DNA from: Spirochaetia bacterium
GTDB taxonomy: Bacteria > Spirochaetota > Spirochaetia > Treponematales > Breznakiellaceae
NCBI GenBank assembly: GCA_025997495.1
Contig: BNUR01000152.1
Location: 1 to 6,589, forward strand
DNA length: 6,589 bases
Direction: 5' to 3'
Each line of letters starts with the position of its first letter. Within the stretch, counting starts at the first letter, position 1. The notes beneath the pieces are model-generated. The model worked only from the letters and a program-made list of their open reading frames with translations, was not told where the DNA came from and made no database searches. Both the position numbers and the translations under genes were made by a program. This document shows, piece after piece, positions 1 through 6,516 of the stretch.

Positions 1-472
1 TATCCAGCCCCCGGAAGGAGAACGTGGGCCCCCACTCGTTACCCTCCGCCGTGTGGTTGAACACGATGTCCAGGATCACCTCTATTCCCGCCTTGTGGAG
101 TTCCCGGACCATCTCCTTAAACTCCCGAACCTGGCCGCCAGGGGTTTTGTCCCAGGCATAGGATCCCTTGGGGGCAAAGAAGGCCGCCGTGGAATAACCC
201 CAGTAATTTATCAGGGGCTTGCCGGTGCGGGGGTTTTTCCGGGCAAGTTCACCCTCGTAAAATTCATGGATAGGCAGCAGTTCCAGGCTGGTTATCCCCA
301 GTTCCTTGAAAAAAGGGATCTTCTCAATTACCCCGCGGTAGGTGCCGGGGTGCTCTACGCCGGAACTGGGGTGGATGGTCAGGCCCCGGACATGGGTTTC
401 GTAGAGGACGCTGAAACGCAGGGGGTAGTTCAGGGGGATATCACCCTGCCAGTCAAAAGCATTGTCAATCAC
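1..472 (-). CDS. glgX: Glycogen debranching enzyme (GlgX/isoamylase family), internal fragment
   Basis: This is about 157 codons of a GH13 glycogen debranching enzyme, which hydrolyses alpha-1,6 branch points of glycogen in the cytoplasm. The frame opens at VIDNAFDWQGD (from 472) and contains YETHVRGLTIHPSS, then NYWGYSTAAFFAPKGSYA. It ends with the first conserved GH13 region DIVFNHTAEGNEWGP (DIVFNH at 70-53) and FSFRGLD at the edge. These are hallmarks of GlgX/TreX-type enzymes. The family is usually about 650-720 residues, so the N-terminal carbohydrate-binding (CBM48-like) part of roughly 130-170 residues is missing upstream, and most of the catalytic barrel lies beyond the left edge. No start codon with a ribosome site precedes it. 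The frame continues upstream into antisense aat sequence, and the break at 469-472 is a chimeric junction. The protein assignment is confident; its native neighbour is not known. Confidence 0.9.
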   Translation of the reverse strand, partial: MIDNAFDWQGDIPLNYPLRFSVLYETHVRGLTIHPSSGVEHPGTYRGVIEKIPFFKELGITSLELLPIHEFYEGELARKNPRTGKPLINYWGYSTAAFFAPKGSYAWDKTPGGQVREFKEMVRELHKAGIEVILDIVFNHTAEGNEWGPTFSFRGLD

Positions 473-670
473 GATGACGCCTGGCTCACCGCTCCCCTGT
501 GCGCCGTCCTGCGGGAAATCCGCGCCCTGCCCTGGCTGCCGGTGCGGCCCCTTTCCTTTGGGGTGTACCGGGACGGGATACTGCGGGCCGGGGAATTCGG
601 CATCCAGGGCAGGGCGCGGATTTCCCGCAGGACGGCGCACAGGGGAGCGGTGAGCCAGGCGTCATCGTGA
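469..670. repeat. Perfect 67-bp inverted repeat with 68-bp loop, made of aat sequence
   Basis: Positions 469-535 and 604-670 are exact reverse complements with no mismatch. Positions 468/671 and 536/603 mismatch, then 537-541 pair again with 598-602. The right arm is aat in its native (minus) orientation. The left arm is the same 67 bp inverted, and the 68-bp loop is the following part of aat, also inverted. Coding-sequence identity at this level in both orientations means a recent copy event or an artefact, not a conserved regulatory hairpin. Confidence 0.97.
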
Positions 671-1125
671 ACCGCCACGCAGCGATCCATGATGTAATCA
701 AAGTCCGATGTCGCTCCCGGCCCAAGGGCCGCCAGGGATTCTATATCCGTCAAATCCGGCGGACCAAGGTCCGATGCGGGGATTCCGTCCACCCGCAGTT
801 CATACCGGGACAAGTGATGGCGGAGGGATTTTTTGGTATGGAGTTCCGGGAACAGTAATACTGATCGTTCCAGGTGAAGCTTGGGGAGCAGGATGTACTC
901 CAACCCGACAGGGTCTTCCTCCTCATCTTCGTCAAAGGCGGCGGACATGACCAGAAAACCCGCCTTCATGAGGGAAGCGATAAAGGCGGGATCAAACTCC
1001 AGGGCCAGACAGAATTCCTCGTCATAGTCCGTCGCCAGCATACCGTCAATAATGCTGTCAATGTCATCCCCGGGGCGTATAAGGATATGCCCCGAAGATG
1101 TGTAACGAAGAAACCGCGGCCTCAC
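469..1125 (-). CDS. aat: Leucyl/phenylalanyl-tRNA-protein transferase, C-terminus lost at a chimeric junction
   Basis: Aat transfers Leu or Phe from aminoacyl-tRNA to N-terminal Arg/Lys of proteins (bacterial N-degron pathway, cytoplasm). The open frame is 218 codons, but only residues 1-174 (1125-604) are genuine. LPKLHLERSVLLFPELHTKK followed by SLRHHLSRYELRVD matches the family's SPDPR..WPESLHISRSMKR block. FDYIMDRCVAVHDDAWLTAP followed by LCAVLREIRALP matches the ..I..CA....TWIT..M..AY..LH..G block. The expected next block, RPLSFGVYRDGILRAGEFGI, is present only on the plus strand at 536-603. Residues 175-218 are therefore translated from reversed DNA, and the usual C-terminal third is absent. 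The start is GTG at 1125, 21 bases after the binding-protein gene; I see no good Shine-Dalgarno before it. There is no terminator in the gap, so read-through from the transporter operon is plausible. The family call rests on motif order and residue spacing, not on a search. Confidence 0.75.
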   Translation of the reverse strand: MRPRFLRYTSSGHILIRPGDDIDSIIDGMLATDYDEEFCLALEFDPAFIASLMKAGFLVMSAAFDEDEEEDPVGLEYILLPKLHLERSVLLFPELHTKKSLRHHLSRYELRVDGIPASDLGPPDLTDIESLAALGPGATSDFDYIMDRCVAVHDDAWLTAPLCAVLREIRALPWMPNSPARSIPSRYTPKERGRTGSQGRARISRRTAHRGAVSQASS

Positions 1126-1146
1126 GTTACTAGTACTGCCGTAGGG

Positions 1147-2751
1147 TTACTGTGCCGACCGCACATTTTGCATGGGCAAAACCCAGAGCCATGCAGGGGT
1201 GACCGCCAGACCGGTATACTTTTTATTAAGGACACTGTGGCGGGCGCCGTAGTCAAAAACAATGTAGGGCACATCGTTTGCCACAATATCCATAAACTGG
1301 GTATGGAGCGCAAAACGTTTGGCGCTGTCCACTTCGCTCCGCTGCTCATCGATAAGGCTGTCGATACGGGGGTTGCTGTAGGCTGCGGCGTTGTAACCGT
1401 CCTGGCCTGCCTGGCTTGAAACATACATGATCCCAATGGTGCCGTCCAAGTCCGGGTAGTCCGCTTCCCAGCCGCCGAAGAGCATATCGTAGTCACGCTT
1501 ACCATTACTGTCCAGGACGCCGCCCATCTGGTAGGTACTCTGGAGATCCCCGTCCATCTGCATGATTTTCACATCAATGTTAATGGCCTTCAGGGCTTCC
1601 TGGAGGAAGAGGGCGCGCTGGTTGTAGAGGGACGAATCCCCTACAATTAGGGCGGCGCTGAATCCGTCCGGATAAGCGGACTGAGAAAGGAACTGCTTTG
1701 CCTTAGCTAAGTCGTAGTCGTAGGGGGCTGTCCTTGCGAGGTACTGCTCCCACCCGGCGGCGTTTTCACCGTACAGGGCGGGGCCGAAGGGCAGGATAGT
1801 TCCCGCTCTTCCCGCGGACTTAAGGATACCGCGGTTAAACTCCGGCAGGTTTAACGCATGGGAAACCGCCCGGCGCGCATTCGCGTCGTTGAAGGGGGGG
1901 CGCTGGGTGTTAAACGCCAGATAGGTAAGGCTGTAGGAATCAACGCTGGTAAGGCTCACATTTTTTTCCGCCGCCAACCGGTCGAGAATGTCCGAAGGCA
2001 GGTTCGTAAGATTGGCGCTGAAATCAACGCTGCCGGTCTGGAGGGCCATTATCCTGGTGGTATCATGGGGGATGATCTTGTAGACCAGGGTATCAATGCT
2101 GTTGGCATCACGCTTCGCCTTATCCCAGTAGTTGGTATTTTTTTTAAGCACAATCTCCTGGCCGCTTGTCCAGCTCTGGTACACAAAGGGGCCTGATGCA
2201 ATGATGCCGCCCTGGGCCGTACCGAAATCATCACGGTGCTTTTCGTAGTAGGCCTTGCTGATGATCCGCCCCGCACCGATGGCCGGGATATACTTGAACA
2301 CCGCCGAGGGCTTGCTCAGTTTGATGGTAAGCTGCCAGGGGCCTGTGGCGGTGATGCTTTCCACATCGGTATAGAAGTCGGCAAACCAGGTTCCGCCTTC
2401 GGGGTCACGGTAGCGTTCAAAGGAAAAGACCACATCATCCATGGTCATCTTCGCGCCATCGGAAAAGACGATGTCGTCCCGCACTTCGTAGACATAGGTC
2501 AGCGGATCCGGCTGGTTCCAGCTCTTTGCCAGTTCCGGGACAATGTTGTTGTTCACGTCCAGGGTCAAAAGGCCCTCCGTGATCTGGTTGGTCACCTGGT
2601 TGGTCACAAAGTCCCAGGCCAGGCCGGGATCCACCGCCCGGATATCCTCGTTCAAGGCCACGGTAAAGGTGACGTCCTTTGATTTGCCGCCGCCGCAGGA
2701 CATAAACGCCGCCAGGGTAAGCGCTGCAATAAGACAGCCTAATTTTTTCAT
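1147..2751 (-). CDS. Extracellular solute-binding lipoprotein, family 5 (peptide/nickel class)
   Basis: This 534-residue protein is the substrate-capture component of the adjacent ABC importer, lipid-anchored outside the cytoplasmic membrane. It starts MKKLGCLIAALTLAAFMSCG: a short positive end, a hydrophobic stretch, and a probable lipidated Cys19. The lipobox FMSC is relaxed, as is common in spirochaetes. A Gly/Ser/Lys linker follows. The family 5 signature covers residues 73-111: ELAKSW, TYVYEVRDDIVFSDG, MTMDDVVFSFERY. Further family features are IIASGPFVYQSW, NYWDKAK, IMALQTGSVDF and NDANARRAVSHALNLPEF. The length is typical and the gene looks intact. The ATG at 2751 has AGGAG (2758-2762) six bases upstream. 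The gene lies last in the cluster, 44 bases after the second ATPase, with a candidate promoter in the gap. Ligand specificity cannot be inferred: family 5 includes di- and oligopeptide, nickel, opine and sugar binders. Confidence 0.93.
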   Translation of the reverse strand: MKKLGCLIAALTLAAFMSCGGGKSKDVTFTVALNEDIRAVDPGLAWDFVTNQVTNQITEGLLTLDVNNNIVPELAKSWNQPDPLTYVYEVRDDIVFSDGAKMTMDDVVFSFERYRDPEGGTWFADFYTDVESITATGPWQLTIKLSKPSAVFKYIPAIGAGRIISKAYYEKHRDDFGTAQGGIIASGPFVYQSWTSGQEIVLKKNTNYWDKAKRDANSIDTLVYKIIPHDTTRIMALQTGSVDFSANLTNLPSDILDRLAAEKNVSLTSVDSYSLTYLAFNTQRPPFNDANARRAVSHALNLPEFNRGILKSAGRAGTILPFGPALYGENAAGWEQYLARTAPYDYDLAKAKQFLSQSAYPDGFSAALIVGDSSLYNQRALFLQEALKAINIDVKIMQMDGDLQSTYQMGGVLDSNGKRDYDMLFGGWEADYPDLDGTIGIMYVSSQAGQDGYNAAAYSNPRIDSLIDEQRSEVDSAKRFALHTQFMDIVANDVPYIVFDYGARHSVLNKKYTGLAVTPAWLWVLPMQNVRSAQ

Positions 2752-2756
2752 CTGTT

Positions 2757-2764
2757 ACTCCTTT
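2757..2764 (-). promoter_or_regulatory. Ribosome binding site of the binding-protein gene
   Basis: AAAGGAGT on the minus strand, with the AGGAG core at 2762-2758, lies six bases before the ATG at 2751. This is a strong Shine-Dalgarno at ideal spacing and it fixes the start, agreeing with the lipoprotein signal peptide that begins there. Confidence 0.8.
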
Positions 2765-2769
2765 GCCCG

Positions 2770-2799
2770 AGTATAGCGTAAAGGGGAGGGAAGACTCAA
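2770..2799 (-). promoter_or_regulatory. Candidate sigma-70-type promoter for the binding-protein gene
   Basis: Read on the minus strand, TTGAGT (2799-2794, four of six matches to TTGACA) is followed after 18 bases by TATACT (2775-2770, five of six matches to TATAAT). A start near A2763 would give a leader of about 12 bases carrying AAAGGAG just before the ATG at 2751. The -35 box overlaps the stop codon of the upstream ATPase gene. An internal promoter would let the binding protein be made in excess of the membrane parts, which is usual for ABC importers. The match is good but rests on consensus only. Confidence 0.5.
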
Positions 2800-3773
2800 C
2801 CGGTAATCCTGTGGCAGCTCACCAAATGCCGCGAACCTGCGGTTCGATCCCCCGCTTCCCGGAGGCACGGCTCTTCAATACGGCAGCGTTCCGCAACCCC
2901 GGGGCAGCGGGAGGCAAAGGCACAGCCCCGTATGGGGTCTGCCGGGTTTGGCAGTTCCCCCTTCATCAGCACCGGTTCTGTACTGCGGCCATCCATCCTT
3001 GGAACCGCCGCAATGAGGGATTTGGTGTAGGGGTGCAAAGGACTGCGGAACAGTTCTTCTGTGGGGGCCAATTCTACGATTTGCCCCAGGTACATCACCG
3101 CCACCCGATCACAGAGATACTCTACCACGGTCATGTCGTGGGAAATAAACAGCATGGATAACACACGGTTGGCGCGCAGATCCGAAAGGAGGTTCAGCAG
3201 TTGGGCCTGTATGGAAACATCCAGGGCGGAAAGGGGTTCGTCGGCTATGAGCAGGGCGGGGTTTCCCAGCAGGGCGCGGCTTATGGCAAGCCGCTGGAGC
3301 TGGCCGCCGGAAAGTTCCCGGGGCCGGCGCAGCAGGAGATCCTCTGAAAGGCCCATGCCGGCAAAGAGGGCGGCCAGCTCTGCCCTCCCCGCAGCACGAT
3401 CCATGCCGTAGTGCCGGCACACTTCCATTAGTGATTCCGCGATGCGCAGTTTGGGGTTAAAGGAGGCGAAGGGATTTTGAAAAACCATTTGCATGTCCCG
3501 CCGTACACCGCCCAGGGCGCGGCGGCGGAGGGCGGGGATCTCCTGCCCCCGAAAAAACACCTGCCCCGCGGTCGGTTCGATGAGCCGCAGCGCCAGACGG
3601 CCCAGGGTTGATTTTCCGCAGCCGCTCTCCCCCACAATGCCGAGGATCTCCCGTTCCCTGAGGGTGAAAGAAATGCCGTTTACTGCCCGCAGGACACGGC
3701 CTCCCTTTAGGGGAAAGTATTTCTTTAAGCCCCGGACTTCAAGAAGGAACCTTTGGTTCCCGGTATCAGTCAT
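2796..3773 (-). CDS. dppF: Peptide-class ABC transporter ATPase, DppF/OppF type
   Basis: This 325-residue cytoplasmic ATPase forms the heterodimeric motor with the DppD-type protein. All nucleotide-binding motifs are present: Walker [10 protein letters not shown] (48-56), Q-loop Gln99 in VFQNPFASFNP, signature LSGGQ (154-158, followed by LQR rather than the usual RQR), Walker B LLIADEP (174-180, Asp178 and Glu179) and switch His212 in FISHD. The C-terminal oligopeptide-transporter extension carries Cys284, 290, 297, 303 and 320 in the pattern GCAFASRCP...C...C...VSCH. In some Dpp ATPases the equivalent cysteines bind an iron-sulfur cluster. The ATG at 3773 overlaps the upstream stop as ATGA, with GGAG at 3783-3780 six bases before it, so it is translationally coupled. 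DppF rather than DppD is chosen from the order and the shorter length. Confidence 0.93.
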   Translation of the reverse strand: MTDTGNQRFLLEVRGLKKYFPLKGGRVLRAVNGISFTLREREILGIVGESGCGKSTLGRLALRLIEPTAGQVFFRGQEIPALRRRALGGVRRDMQMVFQNPFASFNPKLRIAESLMEVCRHYGMDRAAGRAELAALFAGMGLSEDLLLRRPRELSGGQLQRLAISRALLGNPALLIADEPLSALDVSIQAQLLNLLSDLRANRVLSMLFISHDMTVVEYLCDRVAVMYLGQIVELAPTEELFRSPLHPYTKSLIAAVPRMDGRSTEPVLMKGELPNPADPIRGCAFASRCPGVAERCRIEEPCLREAGDRTAGSRHLVSCHRITG

Positions 3774-4819
3774 GGCGAACTCCGCCGGGGAACGCTGTCC
3801 ACCGGGTGATGGCAGAAAACAACATGGCCGTCACCCCGTTCCGTTCCGGGGGGCATTACCGTGCAGGCTTCATCGGCGCGGCTGCACCGGGGCGCAAAGG
3901 GGCATCCTGACGGAAGATCGTAGAGCCGGGGGGGCGAACCGGGGATCACCGGCAGGGGCGTTCGGGTACTTTGGGGACGCCCGCGGGGTATGCAATCAAT
4001 GAGGGCTTTGCTGTAAGGATGGGCAGGGAACGCGTTGCGTTCCAGGAAGGCGCCACTTTCCCGGGCCGCAATGAGACCGGCGGCGGGGGCGGTCTCCACA
4101 ATTTGCCCGGCATACATCACCGAAACACGGTCGCAGATTTCGGCTACCACCGCAAAGTTGTGGGTAATTAGTAATACTGAAAGGGAAAGTTCCCGCTGAA
4201 GGGTCTTCAATAAACGTAATATCTGGGCCTGGATGCTTAGGTCCAGGGCGGTGGTGGGTTCGTCGGCAATGAGCAGTTCCGGCTCGCAGTTTATGGCTAT
4301 GGCAATCATCACCCGCTGCTGCATGCCGCCGGAAAGTTCGAAGGGATAGCGCCTGGCGGTTTCCGGGCTAAGGCCTACCCGCTCCAACAGTAATGCGGTG
4401 CGACGACGCAGTTCTGCCCTGCCCGAAGGGCCCTTCAGGGAAACGTGGTTTGTAAGGGCCTCCTCTATCTGGCTGCCCACGGTTGCCATAGGGGAAAGGG
4501 AGCCCTGGGGATCCTGGAAAACCATGGAAATACGGCGGCCCCGGATGCCCCGCATTTCCCTTTCACCAAGCTCCAGCAGGTTCCTGCTGCCGAAGCGAAC
4601 CTGCCCCTGTATCCGGCTGCGTTTTTTGTCAAGCAAGCCGAGGATGGCCCGGGAGGTGACGCTCTTGCCGCAGCCGCTCTCCCCCACCAGGCCGTGGATC
4701 TCCCCCCGGCGCAGGGTCAGGTTCACCCCGTTCAGGGCGTAGAGACTCCCCTCTATAGTACGAAATTCGCAGCGGAGATCCTTAACCGCAAGAACTTCCC
4801 TGTCCTCCTCACCGCTCAC
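3770..4819 (-). CDS. dppD: Peptide-class ABC transporter ATPase, DppD/OppD type
   Basis: This 349-residue cytoplasmic ATPase is the partner of the DppF-type protein. Motifs: Walker [10 protein letters not shown] (46-54), Gln102 in [12 protein letters not shown], signature LSGGMQQR (162-169, the form usual in DppD/OppD), Walker B ELLIADEP (181-188, Asp186 and Glu187) and switch His220 in LLITHN. The C-terminal extension has Cys306, 312, 319 and 336 in GCPFAPRC...C...VFCH. The segment between VETAP and HPYSKALI (about residues 245-267) is longer than is common in the family. The start is GTG at 4819, overlapping the DppC stop as GTGA, with GGAGG at 4830-4826 six bases upstream. The stop overlaps the next gene's ATG. 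The 73 bp at 4058-4130 (around residues 230-254) recurs inverted at the right end of the window. Confidence 0.94.
   Translation of the reverse strand: MSGEEDREVLAVKDLRCEFRTIEGSLYALNGVNLTLRRGEIHGLVGESGCGKSVTSRAILGLLDKKRSRIQGQVRFGSRNLLELGEREMRGIRGRRISMVFQDPQGSLSPMATVGSQIEEALTNHVSLKGPSGRAELRRRTALLLERVGLSPETARRYPFELSGGMQQRVMIAIAINCEPELLIADEPTTALDLSIQAQILRLLKTLQRELSLSVLLITHNFAVVAEICDRVSVMYAGQIVETAPAAGLIAARESGAFLERNAFPAHPYSKALIDCIPRGRPQSTRTPLPVIPGSPPRLYDLPSGCPFAPRCSRADEACTVMPPGTERGDGHVVFCHHPVDSVPRRSSP
4058..4130 (-). repeat. Source copy of the 73-bp inverted repeat inside the ATPase gene
   Basis: This stretch lies in frame inside the intact DppD-type gene, so it is the original of the pair. The copy at the right edge is the displaced one. 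The two lie about 2.4 kb apart in opposite orientation. Confidence 0.95.
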
Positions 4820-5688
4820 GGGAGGCCTCCGGTGCTTTGGTCTATGTACTGGGCAATGCAGTCGCAGAAAATGTTCAGGCTCAACACCAGAAGGACGATG
4901 GCGGCCCCCGGCGCAAGCGCTAAGAGGGGGCTCTGGAGCAGGAAGTTCCGGCCCTCGTCAAGCATGGCCCCCCAGTCCGCCGTAGGGGGGCTAACCCCCA
5001 GGCCGATGAAGCTTAGGGCGGCCAGGTCGAGGATCGCGTAGGCCAGATCCAGGGTGAGCTGCACCATCAGGGTGTCCGCGCAATTGGGAAGGATGTGCCG
5101 GAACAGGATATAGGGCCGGGAGAAGCCGATGGATTCCGCGGCCTCCACGTAGGTTCTGTTTTTTTCTATTAAGGTAAGTGAACGGACAAGCCGGGTGAGC
5201 ATGGGCACATAGATGATACCCAGGGCAATTACCGCATTGGCCAAACCCCTGCCAAGGGCGGCGACCAGCAGGAAGGCCAGGAGCAGGGAGGGAAACGAAA
5301 GGAGCACATCACAGATCCGGCCCACGACGGCATCGAACCTTCCGCCGTAATACCCGGAAAAAAGGCCCAGGGGCGCACCGATGAGTACCGAAAGGAGAAC
5401 CACCCCCAGGGCGCTCATAATGGTGACCCGGCCGCCGTAGAGGAGCCGGGAAAAGAGATCCCGGCCCATCTTGTCCGCCCCCAACAGATGTTCCGGGGAT
5501 GGAGGGGCAAGGGACGCGCTAAGATCCTGCCCGGTCTCACTGTAGGGCGCAAGCGCCGGGGCAAAGAAACAGGCGAGGATGATCAGGAGCAGCATCAGGC
5601 CCGATACCGCCAGGGACGCCGAAAAGGGCGCGCCGTTTTTTTTATGCCTCTCGGGCCGCCATCGAAAAAAAGGCTTATGGCTGAACAA
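4816..5688 (-). CDS. dppC: Peptide-class ABC transporter permease, DppC/OppC type
   Basis: This integral membrane permease pairs with the DppB-type protein to form the translocation channel. From TTG at 5688 it is 290 residues. A charged cytoplasmic N-terminus is followed by a first membrane segment around residues 24-48, then the OppC N-terminal region ending HLLGADKMGRDLFSRLLYGGR (67-87). After several more hydrophobic segments comes the EAA coupling loop, YVEAAESIGFSRPYILFRHI ending in LP (about 181-201), which docks on the ATPases. GLGVSPPTADWGAM and a last hydrophobic segment follow. I chose TTG 5688 because GGAGGG (5701-5696) lies seven bases before it. A TTG at 5706, six codons upstream, lies ahead of that site and has no comparable one. 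The gene overlaps the DppB stop by 14 bases, and its own stop overlaps the next start. Family length and order look normal. Confidence 0.92.
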   Translation of the reverse strand: MFSHKPFFRWRPERHKKNGAPFSASLAVSGLMLLLIILACFFAPALAPYSETGQDLSASLAPPSPEHLLGADKMGRDLFSRLLYGGRVTIMSALGVVLLSVLIGAPLGLFSGYYGGRFDAVVGRICDVLLSFPSLLLAFLLVAALGRGLANAVIALGIIYVPMLTRLVRSLTLIEKNRTYVEAAESIGFSRPYILFRHILPNCADTLMVQLTLDLAYAILDLAALSFIGLGVSPPTADWGAMLDEGRNFLLQSPLLALAPGAAIVLLVLSLNIFCDCIAQYIDQSTGGLP

Positions 5689-6516
5689 TGCCGATCCCTC
5701 CGGCAATGCCGCCGCCGGTGAAGCCGCCTCCGGTGGCCCGGATCCGGGGGTCGATCAGGGCATATATCACATCCACCGCCAGGTTCAGCAGCAGAAACAG
5801 CGCCACCAGAAACATGATGATACTCTGCACCAAAGGATAGTCGGAACCCTGAATCCCCTCGATAAGCAATGCGCCGATACCCCCCAGGGCAAAGACATTC
5901 TCCACCAGCACCGCCCCGATGACCATGGAGCCGATTTGGATGCCCGCCACGGTAATCACCGGAACCAGGGTGTTTTTAAGGCAATGGCGCGCCAGTATCC
6001 GGCCAAAGGGGGTTCCCTTGGCGGTCAGGGCCAGGGCGTAGGGGGAGCCCAGTTCCCCAATCATCCTGCCCCGGGTGATCCTGCCCATGAGGGCCACCAT
6101 GTTGAGGCTCAGGGCAAAGGACGGGAGAGCCAGGTAGTACAGGTTTTCCACAACCCCGTGCCCCGCCCCGAATGCCGGGAACCAGCGCAGCTTTAGGGCA
6201 AAGATCAGCATCAACACAATGGCGTTGAGGAACACCGGGGAGGACACGCAGAACAGCATAAGGGCCGATAAGAGCCGGTCCAGGGCGGAATCTTTTTTAA
6301 CGGCAGCGAGGACACCCGCCGGGATGGCCAGCAGCACCGCAAGGATCGCGCTCATCAGCACCAGTTGGATGGTGGTGGACAGCCGTGCGGCCATCAAATA
6401 GGCCACGGGCTGCCGGTGCTTAAAGCTATCCCCCAGATCGAAGCGGAACACGCCCCCCAGCCAGATGAGGTACTGCCGGGACAGGCTTTCGTCCAGGTGG
6501 TAGTGGGAAATCAAGG
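5675..6516 (-). CDS. dppB: Peptide-class ABC transporter permease, DppB/OppB type, 5'-truncated by a chimeric junction
   Basis: This is the first permease of the importer. About 279 genuine residues remain, beginning LISHYHLDESLSRQYLIWLG, which matches the family's ..LGLD.PL..QYL.WL.. region near residue 60 of a full protein. Next come the DLGDSF motif, several membrane segments, the coupling-loop region ALTAKGTPFGRILARHCLKNTLVPVIT, and the C-terminal block GAVLVENVFALGGIGALLIE through YALIDPRIR, all typical of DppB/OppB. The N-terminal membrane segment and signature (MLRYILRR... type, about 60 residues) are absent. An ATG at 6544 opens the frame, but its first nine residues (MPGIHHRNT) come from inverted ATPase sequence and it has no ribosome site, so it is not a real start. 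The C-terminal tail after DPRIR is Gly-rich (TGGGFTGGGIAGGIGI) and overlaps the next gene. Confidence 0.9.
5686..5701 (-). promoter_or_regulatory. Ribosome binding site plus TTG start that decide the DppC N-terminus
   Basis: On the minus strand, GGAGGG (5701-5696), ATCGGCA and TTG (5688-5686) form a strong Shine-Dalgarno at seven-base spacing before a rare TTG start. It lies inside the last codons of the DppB-type gene, so translation is probably coupled. Confidence 0.65.

Noticed and set aside
469..670. Invertible DNA switch (phase variation): a 68-bp segment between perfect inverted repeats
   Set aside because: Flipping the loop would add about 23 correct Aat residues but would still run into the antisense left arm and a stop. 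Neither orientation gives a complete protein, and no recombinase is nearby.
469..670. Long hairpin acting as terminator or structured RNA
   Set aside because: The arms are plain protein-coding aat sequence with no U-tract. The pairing follows from the inverted copy.
53..670. A 205-codon plus-strand open frame
   Set aside because: It is the reverse of glgX up to 468, then inverted aat. Only the 469-603 part resembles a real protein, and that is the displaced aat piece.
1126..1140. Palindromic TACTAGTA and AGTACT in the gap between the binding-protein gene and aat as an operator
   Set aside because: The palindromes are very short, and no second site or regulator gene is present to support one.
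2796..4819. The two ATPase genes as a recent duplication
   Set aside because: They are the normal DppD/DppF paralogue pair and differ widely outside the nucleotide-binding motifs.
5636..5672. Homopolymer runs (eight T at 5636-5643, seven A at 5664-5670 on the plus strand) in the DppC start region, with A AAA AAC on the coding strand, as a programmed frameshift site
   Set aside because: The DppC frame is intact through both runs. No downstream structure or useful alternative frame was seen, so they are at most mutation- or error-prone.
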